Below, piece after piece: positions 25,191 through 35,728 of a stretch of DNA of 64,000 bases (positions are counted from its first letter, which is position 1; every line of letters begins with the position of its first letter). The stretch covers positions 310,001-374,000 of the forward strand of contig NW_019028993.1 of the NCBI RefSeq assembly GCF_002105155.1, given 5' to 3'. The DNA is from Lobosporangium transversale (lineage: Eukaryota; Mortierellomycota; Mortierellomycetes; Mortierellales; Mortierellaceae). Under the pieces are notes generated by a model. It had not been told where the DNA came from and did not search any database. It saw nothing but the letters and a program-made list of their open reading frames with translations. The position numbers and the translations under genes were made by a program.

Positions 25191-25232
25191 CCAACGTCGC
25201 TATGAATGCTTGGCTGCCACAAGCCAGTTATT
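24661..25232 (-). pseudogene. Truncated, decayed copy of the 3' part of 25S/28S rRNA
   Basis: The + strand is the reverse complement of the 3' region of large-subunit rRNA. Conserved blocks are recognisable: GGGCTTAATCTCAGC, TTAGAGGCGTTCAGCCATAA, ACCAATTATCCGAATGAAC, CTCTCGTACTAAGTTCAATT, CAGTAGGGTAAAACTAACCT, GGAAGAGCCGACATCGAAGG and GGCTGCCACAAGCCAGTTAT. Similarity begins near the mature rRNA 3' end and stops abruptly at about 25232, so only about 570 bp remain. Several usually invariant positions are altered, often as C-to-T or G-to-A (for example TGAATTTTGCTTCAGTATAA where I expect CGAATTCTGCTTCGGTATGA). It lacks the rest of the rDNA unit and is almost certainly a non-functional insertion. 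Confidence 0.88.
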
Positions 25233-25536
25233 ATAACCTTAGAGATGTGCTGCGCTTGGATGTCCCTTGTTCTTAATTCTCAATAAAAAATAATCAAAGT
25301 TATCATCTTCGTTCGCTGTCAAATACCACACACACCATGTATATACATGCACATTAATCCTTCCTAACCTTAATATGCTCCACCCACGCTGGCTATATAG
25401 ATATATACATTGACCTTTTTTTTTTTCCTTCTTTTTTTTCATCTTAATATCTCTTTTAGAGACACTTCTTTGCTTCTTTTCTTTGGAGGCAGTTTGTATA
25501 TTTAGCTGAATGTCACTACAATGTGTTCCTAGCCGA

Positions 25537-25570
<34 letters not shown>

Positions 25571-26318
25571 CCTCACTTCCATAACAGTCTGTGAAAAAAG
25601 TATGATTCCGTAGAGATTGTATTATGATTGCCTTACATTCCTTCGCCATTCTTATTACATTGTTACAATATTATCAATAGGCAAATATAGTATGTCACTT
25701 CAGAATAGCTTCTTAACCAAGATTGCGTATCGAGGGCCTATAATTATTGTATTCATCTTCAAAGGATGCATGAAAAGAACCACGCTATGCTATGGTGGAA
25801 GTCAAATAAAACTCCATGCTGACTTGGTGACCAAAGCATCGAGAGCAAATCGTTTCATTTAGAGATTCATGACCAACTCAAAAGACCCCGGCTCTCAGCC
25901 CCAATACTGTGTCTGTCAAATATTGTTACATTGATGCTGTTGAACTGTCCGCTTAAAAGCCAGAAGAGGGTCCCCAAAAGGCTATATTATACTATAGCCG
26001 AGTAGCCAAGCGAGTGTGCATATCATTGTAAACTACTTTTTTTTTATTATCACTTCTTATTATTGGTTTTAATGTCGCTTTATTATCATTTTTTCATTCA
26101 TTTTTCTGATTATCATTTTTATTATCGCTTTTAAACTTCTTTATATTATCACTTTTCATTATCGGTTTCTTTTTACTTACTTTCCCCTATTATCAGCACT
26201 ATTATGACTTTTTGTTCTTCTTTATGATCCAGTGATCCAGTGATCCGGTGAATGTATTATGTTGCAAAGCTCTTTGCTATTTATATTAGATCAGATTATT
26301 TTTTCTTTTACAGCAGCT
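25233..26318. other. AT-rich spacer
   Basis: No gene. It holds a long poly(T) run (25542-25570) and a degenerate series of TTATTATCATTTTT / TTATCACTTTT motifs at about 26036-26215, which looks like a decayed tandem array. Three GATCCAGTGATCC-like direct repeats lie at 26226-26248. Confidence 0.5.
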
Positions 26319-26520
26319 CTCACAACGTACAGCATTGATATTTCTAAGAGACAAAGAGTAGTTCATAATAGTATATGTTTACAATGTTTATTATTCCTAG
26401 CCTCATCTCTTTAGTATCGAGAGTAAGAGGTTCGTGATTTCAATCACTAGCCGACTCGAATTATCCCTGAGGCTAACTTCATTCTATGAGTGGTATCCTT
26501 GCTTGTTCACTCCATTTAAG
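26319..26520 (-). repeat. Left copy of diverged ~200-bp inverted repeat
   Basis: It begins with CTCACAACGTACAGCATTG (26319-26337). The same 19 bases occur as reverse complement at 29420-29438. Similarity continues inward for about 200 bp with gaps and mostly transitions (CAAAGAGTAGTTCATAATA here versus CAAAGAATGGTTTATAATA; CTGAGGCTAACTTCATTCTA versus CTAAGGCTGACTTCGTTCTA). Within it, 26400-26475 folds into a tRNA-like shape with perfectly pairing ends (AGCCTCA/TGAGGCT). The inner end reaches the stop codon of the secreted repeat-protein gene. Confidence 0.62.
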
Positions 26521-27380
26521 GCTTGATTGGGGGAATTCTAATATGAATATCGTCGGTGAAAGTGGGGTCCTTTGGCCCATCCGCCTCGGTGATGCTTTGA
26601 GGAGGAATCTTGATATGAGAGTTGGGAATTGGAGGGATCTTGATATGGATGCTATCAGCAGACTCAGCGACTGGAGGGATCCTGATATGGATACTGTCAG
26701 CAGACTCAGCGACTGGAGGGATCTTGATATGGGTGCCGTCAGCAGATTCAGCAACTGGGGGGATCTTGATATGAGAGTTGGGGATTGGAGGGATCTTGAT
26801 ATGGATGCTATCAGCAGACTCAGCGACTGGAGGGATCTTGATATGGATACTGTCAGCAGACTCAGCGACTGGAGGGATCTTGATATGGATACTGTCAGCA
26901 GACTCAGCGACTGGAGGGATCTTGATATGGGTGCCGTCAGCAGATTCAGCAACTGGGGGGATCTTGATATGGGTGCCGTCAGCAGATTCAGCAACTGGGG
27001 GGATCTTGATATGGGAGTTGGGGATTGGAGGAATCTTGATATGGATACTGTCAGCAGATTCAGCGACTGGAGGGATCCTGATATGGATACTGTCAGCAGA
27101 CTCAGCGACTGGAGGGATTTTAATATGGGTGCCGTCGGTGGAGATGGAGTTCTTTGCTCCATCCGACTCGGCGATTGGCATCTTGATTGGGCCAGCTATA
27201 GAGTTAAATAGGACAAGATGGTAATGAGCTGAATGTTTAGCATACCCGAACAGTGTACAAATACAACACACAAACACAAGCATGCACATCCACATGGACA
27301 GGTGTAAAAACCTTACCTTCGGTGGACATAACCAAGGCGGCAACGGTCATGGAAAGGGCGGCAGTGATTGAGAGCTTCAT
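26516..27380 (-). CDS. Secreted repeat protein with 15 HIKIPP-type repeats
   Basis: Exon 1 (27380-27317) encodes a classic signal peptide, MKLSITAALSMTVAALVMST. After a GTAAGG donor, exon 2 (27195-26516) joins in phase 1, following an acceptor CTCTATAG. The total is 247 aa. The mature protein is almost entirely tandem repeats of about 14 residues with core HI(K/R)IPP, mostly HIKIPPVAESAD preceded by SI or GT; every few units a shorter form ending in IPNS occurs. Order and variants show that a block of several units was itself duplicated. No Cys, no obvious dibasic Kex2 sites and no known domain. It is probably secreted or cell-wall associated; function unknown. ORFs open in several other frames across the repeats because the 42-nt unit is a multiple of three. 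Confidence 0.75.
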
Positions 27381-27472
27381 GATGTGAAATGGATAGTGGA
27401 GATTTAAGGAGCTATTTACAGTGTTGTAAGGTGCTTGAAGAAGAGAGAAGGAAAAAGAGCAAAAGGGTCTGG

Positions 27473-27480
27473 TTTTATAT
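27473..27480 (-). promoter_or_regulatory. TATA box of the secreted repeat-protein gene
   Basis: ATATAAAA on the minus strand, about 93 bp upstream of the ATG. An ATTGG (inverted CCAAT) element lies further upstream near 27537. Spacing fits a core promoter. Confidence 0.5.
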
Positions 27481-28037
27481 GAAAAAATACATGGATGGTG
27501 AAACACTTGGTACACCGAGCTTGACACACCGAGCAACCAATAGCTATCTTCAAGTCAGATACTTTCCTGTTTGGCTATCTATATCTCAGTAACATCAAGG
27601 ACCTGAAACGTAGAAACGTAGAACAGATCGCTTGTACTGACATGACAATGTACTGAGGCTCTGAGTTATGTAATCAGAATGCTTGATCCATATATTTTAT
27701 GACCATTTTAGTTTTATGCTGTGTAACATGTTCCTTCGACAGTCATCAATTGACGTCAAACAGCAATGGTGGAAGGATACGCGTGTGAAACAGGCAAGTC
27801 TTGTCGTCATACAAAATTAATGATCCAAATAAGGTAATCAGAGGATGGGCAACATATGGCTTCATGTAGCTAGGAAGGCATAGTACACATGTAGGATAGT
27901 CGGGATAGTTGAGCAGCAGGGTGTACTCATGTATTGCAAAATTTGTCTTTGAGATACTCAATCAGGCCTAGTTGTTTACACTTTGAAGGCAAGAATCAAT
28001 GTGATGGCATCATAGTCTTTGAGGTTTTTTTACCTCT
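27481..28037. other. Upstream region of the secreted repeat-protein gene
   Basis: No further gene seen. Contains direct repeats of CACCGAGC (near 27516 and 27527) just upstream of the TATA box, then unremarkable sequence up to the palindrome. Confidence 0.45.
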
Positions 28038-29080
28038 TGGTAACCAAATGGGTTGTTCTCACTTGCACGTACTCTTCAGGGGAACGGTAGTAGCAATAAG
28101 TGTGAACTACTCCTATCCAATTATTACTAAATTAGATTGCTTAGGTTGTTTCGCATGATGAACCCAGTTGAATCAGAGTCACTTAGAAAACTCCTGTTTG
28201 ACTTAGAAATCGTGAAGCTTACCTAAACGAATTGCCCAGTAGAACGGGATTTCAAGGCTCGACTCCATCCTTCTCAATCTAGAGAGATAGAGTTGTGGTC
28301 CTAGGCTCGCAACCAGCCTGGGGCGAAACTGCCGAAGATATAGCAGCGAAATGCTTTTCTCTTAGGCTGGATGCAAATGTTGCTTATTAGCGAGTCAAGC
28401 CTTGTCGGCTGTTTTTTTTTTTTTTTTTTTTTTTTTTTTTGAGGAGGACTTACTACTCTCTGTCTCATAGTCATTCTGGCTTTTCTTTCGCTCTCTCGGA
28501 TTTTTTCTTTTTTTCGTCCTCCCTCCTTCCTTCCAATATTCATTAAGAAAGAATTATAAAATATATTTGGTTTTCGTGTTACTTTGGACGTGAAAGGAGG
28601 AACAGATATCGAGGTTAAAGCGCGAGAACGAAAGAAAAGCCAGAATAACTATGAGACAGAGAGTAGTAAGTCCTCCTCAAAAAAAAAAAAAAAAAAAAAA
28701 AAAAAACAGCCGACAAGGCTTGACTCGCTAATAAGCAACATTTGCATCCAGCCTAAGAGAAAAGCATTTCGCTGCTATATCTTCGGCAGTTTCGCCCCAG
28801 GCTGGTTGCGAGCCTAGGACCACAACTCTATCTCTCTAGATTGAGAAGGATGGAGTCGAGCCTTGAAATCCCGTTCTACTGGGCAATTCGTTTAGGTAAG
28901 CTTCACGATTTCTAAGTCAAACAGGAGTTTTCTAAGTGACTCTGATTCAACTGGGTTCATCATGCGAAACAACCTAAGCAATCTAATTTAGTAATAATTG
29001 GATAGGAGTAGTTCACACTTATTGCTACTACCGTTCCCCTGAAGAGTACGTGCAAGTGAGAACAACCCATTTGGTTACCA
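28038..29080. repeat. Large near-perfect palindrome (about 460-bp arms, ~120-bp spacer)
   Basis: Left arm 28038-28499 and right arm 28621-29080 are reverse complements with only a handful of substitutions and a length difference in a poly(T)/poly(A) run (28411-28440 versus 28680-28706). The arms begin at TGGTAACCAAATGGG and end near GGCTTTTCTTTCG. Each arm carries the same two short open stretches, so protein-like ORFs appear on both strands (QMGCSHLHVLFRGT; LDSLISNICIQPKRK). I recognise neither. The structure is that of a fold-back element or an inverted duplication. Confidence 0.9.
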
Positions 29081-29234
29081 CCTCGTCTTTGTCTGCCATC
29101 TGCCCCCCTCAACACACCCCTTTTTGACCTTATAGCTGCCGCAAATGACGTAGAGAATGACAAAATCATAATCACTATAGGGAAAGTCGCAACCCCCACT
29201 CAACACTAGAGTCTAGCCTTATTATTAAATAAGG

Positions 29235-29438
29235 TGGAGAAGCAAGAAGCTCACTCGTAGAACGAAGTCAGCCTTAGAGGTGATGCTAGCTAACTACAGA
29301 AATAACTCAAGTCCGCTGGTGATCAAAATGACGGATTTCTACGCTCGATACGAAAGGCGTTGAAACCAAAAATAAATATTATAGATATTATAAACCATTC
29401 TTTGCTTCGTTAATATTGACAATGCTGTACGTTGTGAG
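29235..29438 (+). repeat. Right copy of diverged ~200-bp inverted repeat
   Basis: Inverted partner of 26319-26520, ending in the 19-bp block that is the reverse complement of CTCACAACGTACAGCATTG. Together the two copies bracket 3.1 kb that contains the secreted repeat-protein gene and the palindrome. Confidence 0.62.
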
Positions 29439-30794
29439 AACTTAAAAAAAAAGAAAAGGAAAGACACCCATCTAGACACTATGTGTGCTTTGGTAATAGG
29501 ATAATGAATAAAAGAAACAAAAGAGAAAGCGAATGTTCATAATCCATGAACCTATGAGCTCGTTATTTTTATATGTGCCAGTTGGGCAAAGTATATTAAG
29601 ATAGGCATGGAAGATTGTACATGGAATGGCACAGTTTTGTTTGCGGTTTATGATTGTCTTTTTTCTTTTTTTTTTTTTTTCTTTTTTTTTTTTTATAAAA
29701 AAAACTGTGGAAGAGAAATAATTCAACGTCACTGTCTTTGTAGATAACTTTTTATCCCTGCGCTCTTACAGAGTCACCGCGCAAAGCTCCTCTCATTTTA
29801 TCATTAGCTATCCTGCCAAGTTCATCCTTAGTTCATGTCCTTAAGAGGCTACGTTTAACGAACGGCCAATTTTTTATCTACTTTGTTATTCAAGCAATGA
29901 GGTCTAGGACTGTAAAACGGGTAAATTTACTCATTTAGCTTTCATCAACTCATGGCTAGGCCAGATCCAGTTTTCCGTGCTTTCTACGAGCAGGAAACAA
30001 CCGGCTACTGGCATCTTATCGACCATATCAAGTCATAATTATGGTGGGTAGAAGCAATGCCGGTGCTCCGACCTACTCGATTTGCATGCTTAGGAAGCTA
30101 ACAAAAAAGACTAAAATAATCAACCAGCAAAACTAAGCAGAAAAAAAAACCAGCAAAACTAATCAGAAAAAAACCAGCAAAAGTCATTTATCAAGCCTAT
30201 ACTCATCACGATGCACTACATCCATCTTTAAATAACCTCGGCTCTTCTGGACATCCCTCAACTTTGACCTTGTTCTATCCAGACTAAAGACAAGCAAAAC
30301 ATCAGTGGCTGTCTCTATTATTCTCTACCTCCTTTCCGGCTCCTTTTTCACTAGAGGTATGTTATGAATATTAAAGCGCTGAGTTCTCTCGCTCTATACT
30401 GTGCTTTTCTCGACCTGACTTTCTTATTCTGTCTATCTCTCTCCTCCCATATCGCCTTTAAAGCAGTAAGCAGTACGCATCCACTTTAAAAACCAACTAG
30501 AGCGTGATGGCTTTAGCCAACTCCACAAGCAAATAGTGTTCCCCTGAACAAAAGGTGCTAACTCGCCTACTCGCCGCCTCCTAGCAGGCAGAACATCTCC
30601 TTGTCTACACAGCCAGGTCATCTCTTCGGGCTATCTCTTCTCGGTGTACTCTGGAAGGCGCTTATACTCAAAGAGCGGTACCGCTAGCTGAAGAACGAAG
30701 CCAAAGAAAAGTCGAATGACCCACCATGATAGAAAAATAAACCCTTCCTAACAGAAATGTCATAATGTTAAAAAAATGTCAAAGAATAAAAATC

Positions 30795-30835
<41 letters not shown>

Positions 30836-31798
30836 GAAACAAACACAAACGCGAACGACCAAGATATAAAAAAAAATTGATATAGCAACAGCACATGTAC
30901 ACGAACTCATACTCATACCAACACGAAAGACTATATAATAAAGCAACGATGCATAGCCAAGGTTCGAACGAGCATGCATCGAGTCTGGTTCTTGAATGAG
31001 TCATGTGGTAGTGAAGTCCTTCGGCCGGATGGGTGGAAATAGGCTAAAGGGTGTATGTAAATGTGGGCGTCAACACAACCATGAAACCTGACCTAAAAGA
31101 GCACGACCTGGGCCGGGGCACCTCCACGTGCTGTTTTCCGAATAACATCTTGGTTTTTGATGATAAAGAAATAACACCTCTCAAGGTGACGAAGTATGAC
31201 CTTGCTAGCGGCTTCTCACTTTGATCTTAAAGTCGCTCTAAGACAGTAAGCCATTGGTCTATACTATTTGTCCTAAGCATGTTTGGCATTTTTGAAGGCC
31301 ACGCGTTGTAAGCGCTCTGTTTCCATAATTTTGCTAGGATCGGAGAGGAGGATTTCGCTGTACGCAAAAAAATAAAATAAATAAACAACAGCAACCAGAA
31401 GAAGCTATCATTTTCAGGTACAGTGTACTAATGAAGACAATAAACTTTGTCTAGCCTTTTTTTATTTCTTTTTCTCTCCTCTTCTACCAGTCAAGAAAGA
31501 AACTGATGGGAAGACTTCTGGCGCCATCCCAGATTAAGGTTGTCAAAGGTGAACACATGCTGCGGGAGGAGGACTTGATGTTGCAACTCCGCTCTCTTAA
31601 TTGGAATAGAATATGTGGTATGCTTTCTTCCTTTCCCCTGTCCTCCTTATATTTGCCCTAAACTCAGCCCCATGTCCACTTTTTTTCATCTTTCAACTCC
31701 ATTGAGCTTCTCAATTCCATCTACTCTGCGCATTTCTACTCATTAGTCTACTCACTCCTCTCTCTTTCTTTGCTACTTCTACATCCTCCTTCCCCTTT

Positions 31799-31829
<31 letters not shown>
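29439..31829. other. Repeat-rich spacer with unassigned pieces
   Basis: No recognised gene. Poly(T) runs at 29667-29695 and poly(A) at 30797-30824. Two short open stretches look protein-like. One starts at 31081 (TSTCCFPNNILVFDDKE, stop near 31224). One starts at 31506 (MGRLLAPSQIKVVKGEHM) and ends at a phase-1 GTATGC donor after 31617. The second could be an upstream exon of the membrane-protein gene that follows, but I cannot place the junction. A 29-nt poly(T) ends at 31829. Confidence 0.4.
30122..30183 (+). repeat. Short tandem repeat, ~25-bp unit
   Basis: Three consecutive imperfect copies of ACCAGCAAAACTAA(G/T)CAG plus a run of A; the last copy is truncated. Confidence 0.7.
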
Positions 31830-32933
31830 GTACAACCGCCTCAATTTTATCGCGTTTATAATACTAATCGATCAATTGGGCTTTATTTTTACCAAAATCG
31901 GTGCATGGGGTACTTTCGGCCCTATTGTGTAGCCTCCAATGGGGAGCGTTTCTACCTCATCAGTCTTCAACCCTTAGATAGCGGCTCAGTTGTACCCAAC
32001 GATGATCCTGCTAGATCTGCCTTTACCCGTCGCATCGTCTTACTTCGGTCCACGTCCTATCCTACTTCATTCGGAACTAACACCTGGACCATTGTTGGTT
32101 CATATCCCCCAAAGAGTACTGCAATAACGACCAATAACTATGATGTGCTCGTTGGAGACTTTGCGTTGGAGATGAGTAACTGTCAAGTGGATGCTAGAGG
32201 CAATTTCATCTGGATTAGCGCTAAATCCGCTGCAAAGGACTCTACCAATCCGTCTCAAACCACCATTGTCACTACTAAACCCATAGGTGTACAATACAGT
32301 CCTGGCGCTGAAGGAGAAAGTTCTCAAGGGACTTGGTCACTCATCTCCACCAGCTCTTTAGATCCTCTAGGAAATTATATATGGAGTAATGAAAGTAAAG
32401 CCAATGCCTTGTTTTCAATGGCACAAGGTGTTTTTGTTCATGCTATAGGCCTGAGCAATGCTGCTGGAATAGCGCTTGGCCTTTTGTCTGGTGATAATCT
32501 CGTACAGTCTAATGTTCATTGGACTCTGGTAAGAGCTAAAAAGTTGCTTGGCCTTGCAAAAACAGTCAATGTTTAATTTGGATAAGCATGAAAACGGTGA
32601 AAGATGCTATTGTGGCTGAGACGTGGGCTTTTGGGCTTTTGTTTTTTTTTTAGGAGGCCTCATTCGGAGTTCCAAAAGCAATAACATTTAGCAATCACAC
32701 GCTCTACGTCTTGGGATCGGACAAGACTTTGAACGCCTTCCCTGTAAACACGACTGCAAACAACGTTACCACGCTGCTGGCGCAGCAACAAGCCATCAAT
32801 TCAACCACCGTCAAGAAAAATTCACTTACTACCTTGTCAGACGAATGCATGAATTCTAGTTCATATAGGCTCTATTCTACCGCGGTAGAAGATAGGCTTT
32901 ATTTCCTCTGCACTGTAAGTGGTTATAAGAAAT

Positions 32934-32967
<34 letters not shown>

Positions 32968-34188
32968 CGTCTGCTAAACGTATTCATTTTACATGGGGAG
33001 TGCTTTTAGGGAGTTATACCAAGCGCAGAATTTCGTGTGTTTTCACTCAGAGGAACAACCCTCTATGGTCCTTTTTGGATAACTCCTCCCAATGTACAGT
33101 CCAATATATCAGCATTCTCTGCAGTCTCTAGCTCGCCAAATTCTATTCCTGGAACTGATTTCTTGATCTTGGCCATGAATGACAATATTTATGGAATGAC
33201 AATAGGACCTAATGGACTAATTTTCGATACGGCGAACTATATCGTTGGCGACTCGGCTTCATTTAGCAATATTACCCAACCGCCCCAACCGACCAAACCG
33301 GACTCCAATACCGATGCTGGAGGTGCTAAAAAGTCCAGCGATGATGTTACTGGAGGTATCGTGGGCAGTGTGGCGCTTGTGTTGATGATAGCAGCTTTCT
33401 TCTTTTGGCGACGTAGATGCCGTAAACGTCCAGCTAAGATCAATGAACTCACTCGGCGATTTAATGGGATAAACTATCAGACTCCGGCATCAGCGCACAC
33501 CTCAAGCGATATAGTTGCACCACCCCTACTTTCATCTCAGCAACCCCTTATGTTCGATTCTATGCCAACAGAAGAACAACACGATCAGGCACAGATTAAG
33601 ATGCAGAGGATGAGGCTTGGTCCTACTCCTGCTGTCGTGGTTGATGCCTCTGAAGGTGTTGCACTACCATTAGCACCTCCCACCACTTCTCTTGTGGGTA
33701 GCATTCCACCTATTACAACTTTAGTTTCACCAGCACCTTTCTTGCTGGACCAGTCACATTTAAAAGAGACATATGTTCATCATCTCGCTCATCAGAATCA
33801 GGATGTCATCCTAGGAGAAGATTCATACTCTCAGCCCCTGTACTCTGAACCACTATCAGAGTCCTCCATCACTGGGTTAATACCACCGTCCTCGAAGACA
33901 TATATGCATGATTCAGAAGACTATAGCTCTGGCTCTGGAATGCGGACATCTAAAGGACCCTTTTACTATAATAATGTTTCGTCGCCGTCGTTGTCATCGA
34001 CATCGCAAGCACATCCGCAATTACAACTAGAACAGCCGCATCTATCTCAAAGGGAAGAGAGGAAGGAACAAAGTGAAAGTGAAGATGAGGAAGCAATGCT
34101 GCACGCACCTCCACCGCCCTATTTAGCGCAGATGACACTGCAATTGAACACGCCCAGTGCTCCATCCTCATTTGATGCTACTCATTGA
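31830..34188 (+). CDS. Single-pass surface protein with propeller-like ectodomain (5' end unresolved)
   Basis: Coding exons (to 32528; 32654-32914; 33010-34188) join in phase 0. The lumenal/extracellular part (VYNTNRSIGLYFYQNRC ... VASNGERFYLISLQ ... NGLIFDTANYIV) has regularly spaced aromatic/glycine strands and several Asn-X-Ser/Thr sites, suggestive of a beta-propeller (Kelch-like) ectodomain; the exact family is not recognised. One transmembrane helix, GIVGSVALVLMIAAFFFW, is encoded at 33355-33408. The stop-transfer RRRCRKRPAK and a Pro/Ser-rich cytosolic tail of about 250 residues follow. The reading frame continues upstream into a 29-nt poly(T) that would encode poly-Phe, with no AG acceptor downstream of it and no in-frame ATG before 31903. 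The true signal peptide/first exon is therefore unknown. Confidence 0.72.
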
Positions 34189-34480
34189 AATATACCCTGT
34201 CACTCTTCCATGTCTTAGAATTTATTATTTCACCCCTTATATCAAATAAAAAACAAAAATTGCAACTGAAACCAAAAATGCGCTAGAACCAGCGTGAATT
34301 GTCATTTTCATTTTATGCATTGAGTTCAAGACTTTTTTTTTTTTTTTTTTTTTCCTGATTTGGACCAATTGAAAATATACCTGTAAAAAGAAAAGAGGGT
34401 GAGGAACTGAACGGGGTCGTTAGGCGTTGAACTCTGCTGGTGCGTAAGACAAAACAGTAAAAATGATGTAAGGCTTGTTT

Positions 34481-34511
<31 letters not shown>

Positions 34512-34766
34512 GATCTGGGGTCTTAGAGCTTTTATTCAGTCTAGGTCCCAATATTATGGAGTTATGGATGTGTAGCTCTTGATAGGAAGCTGGGCAGGAT
34601 TATCAAGGATAAATATAAATTCCCTTGCTGGCTCCCCGTTCGTGAATTTTTTTTTTTTTATCATCCTTTACTTTACTTTACCAGCAATTCTTTAAAGCTT
34701 CACTTTTTTTTTTTTTTATTTTTTTTTTATTTTTTTAAAACACAAACATCTTTCTCATATCCGATC
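34189..34766. promoter_or_regulatory. Intergenic region and promoter of the first CsbD-like gene
   Basis: Contains the AATAAA-type 3' end of the surface-protein gene (34242), two poly(T) runs (34332-34353, 34483-34511) and a TATAAA box at 34614-34619, about 150 bp before the CsbD-like ATG. A T-rich leader follows. Confidence 0.5.
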
Positions 34767-35063
34767 ATGTCGAACAACGCATCTGACCGTATTGCCAACA
34801 CTGTCAACTCGTACGTCGGAGGAGCTAAGCAAGCGGTTGGTGAGGCCATTGGAAACACTAACCTCGCAGCGTCAGGAGCAGAACAGAGGAGTCAGGCAGA
34901 GGCCCGACAAGCTGCAGCAGATGCCAAGACTCATGCAGAGGGTGTCGGTCACACAGCCCAAGGCAAAATGCAACAGACTATGGGCGCTATGACTGGAAAT
35001 AGATCCATGGAAGCCAAGGGTCACGCGAATGAGGCTCAAGGTGATCTCGAGCGCAAGATCTAA
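34767..35063 (+). CDS. CsbD-like small stress protein (paralogue 1)
   Basis: 98 aa, intronless, hydrophilic and Ala/Gly/Gln/Lys-rich. GGAKQAVGEAIGN and GKMQQTMGAMTGN are two helical repeats of the CsbD-like fold. NEAQGDLERK closes the protein, as in fungal relatives including the Ustilago cruciform/mismatch-DNA recognition protein Hmp1. Members are usually induced by stress; their biochemical role is unsettled. The neighbour at 35729 is a clear tandem paralogue, so this is a local duplication. The strong TATA box upstream fits a highly inducible gene (inference). Confidence 0.85.
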   Translation: MSNNASDRIANTVNSYVGGAKQAVGEAIGNTNLAASGAEQRSQAEARQAAADAKTHAEGVGHTAQGKMQQTMGAMTGNRSMEAKGHANEAQGDLERKI

Positions 35064-35728
35064 ACTAAACTAAGAAAAAAAAAAAAAAAAAAAAAAAAAA
35101 AAGGACTGAAAAGGTCCCTTGAACGAAGATGATGCAAACTATGTGTTGTTTATCCTTTTTGACCATAAAAAAGAAAAAAATAATAAAATCAACCATCATG
35201 AGTAAGAAAAAACCAATATCTAAAGAGAAACTCGTCAATCAGAAGATTTGAGACGTCCAAGTTCCTGTTTGGATTGCAGTTGATTTTATTTTAAAAAGTT
35301 GCATGAAAAATGAAAAAATGGCTCGGACCATAGTGTGTATGCATCATTGTCTAATGTGATTGGCGCTTTGGACATCATTTCCAAGAGATCAATGCTCGTT
35401 GGGCAGAAGTTGGCGGGGAGAACGATTGATCTATTGAGCTTGAGGCGAAAAGAGACGCGTTTAAAGGCTGGTGAAGTGCTGATGATATCACGCTGACCAA
35501 GTGTGAGCTGATATTCCATCTCTGCAGGCCTAGTCATTCGTCGTCGTCATTTGTCGACATTTGATGTTTGTTCACATGGAAATAAGAACAAGAAAAAGGT
35601 ATAAAAGGCCTTACTTTTTTATCATTCTCATCATCAATCAAGCAACTATCACACACACTTGTAAAATACTACACACATCAATACATCTATACAACACACA
35701 CACATACACACACAAAAACCTCTTCAAA
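35064..35728. promoter_or_regulatory. Intergenic region and promoter of the second CsbD-like gene
   Basis: A poly(A) run (35073-35102) follows the first gene. A textbook TATAAAAG box at 35600-35607 lies about 122 bp before the next ATG, followed by a CA-rich leader (35647-35715). No other gene. Confidence 0.55.

Noticed and set aside
24661-25232. Functional rRNA gene
   Set aside because: Truncated at one side, altered at conserved sites and not followed by the rest of an rDNA unit.
26479-27224. Plus-strand and alternative minus-strand ORFs of 148-241 codons over the repeat gene
   Set aside because: The repeat unit is 42 nt, so several frames stay open together. Only the minus frame with the spliced signal peptide has a sensible start and end.
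28301-28817. Two matching ORFs with LDSLISNICIQPKRK
   Set aside because: They are the same sequence seen in the two palindrome arms, with poly-Lys from A runs; no family recognised.
30930-31000. GGTTCGAACGA as a tRNA B box
   Set aside because: No acceptor stem, A box or anticodon arm at the right spacing.
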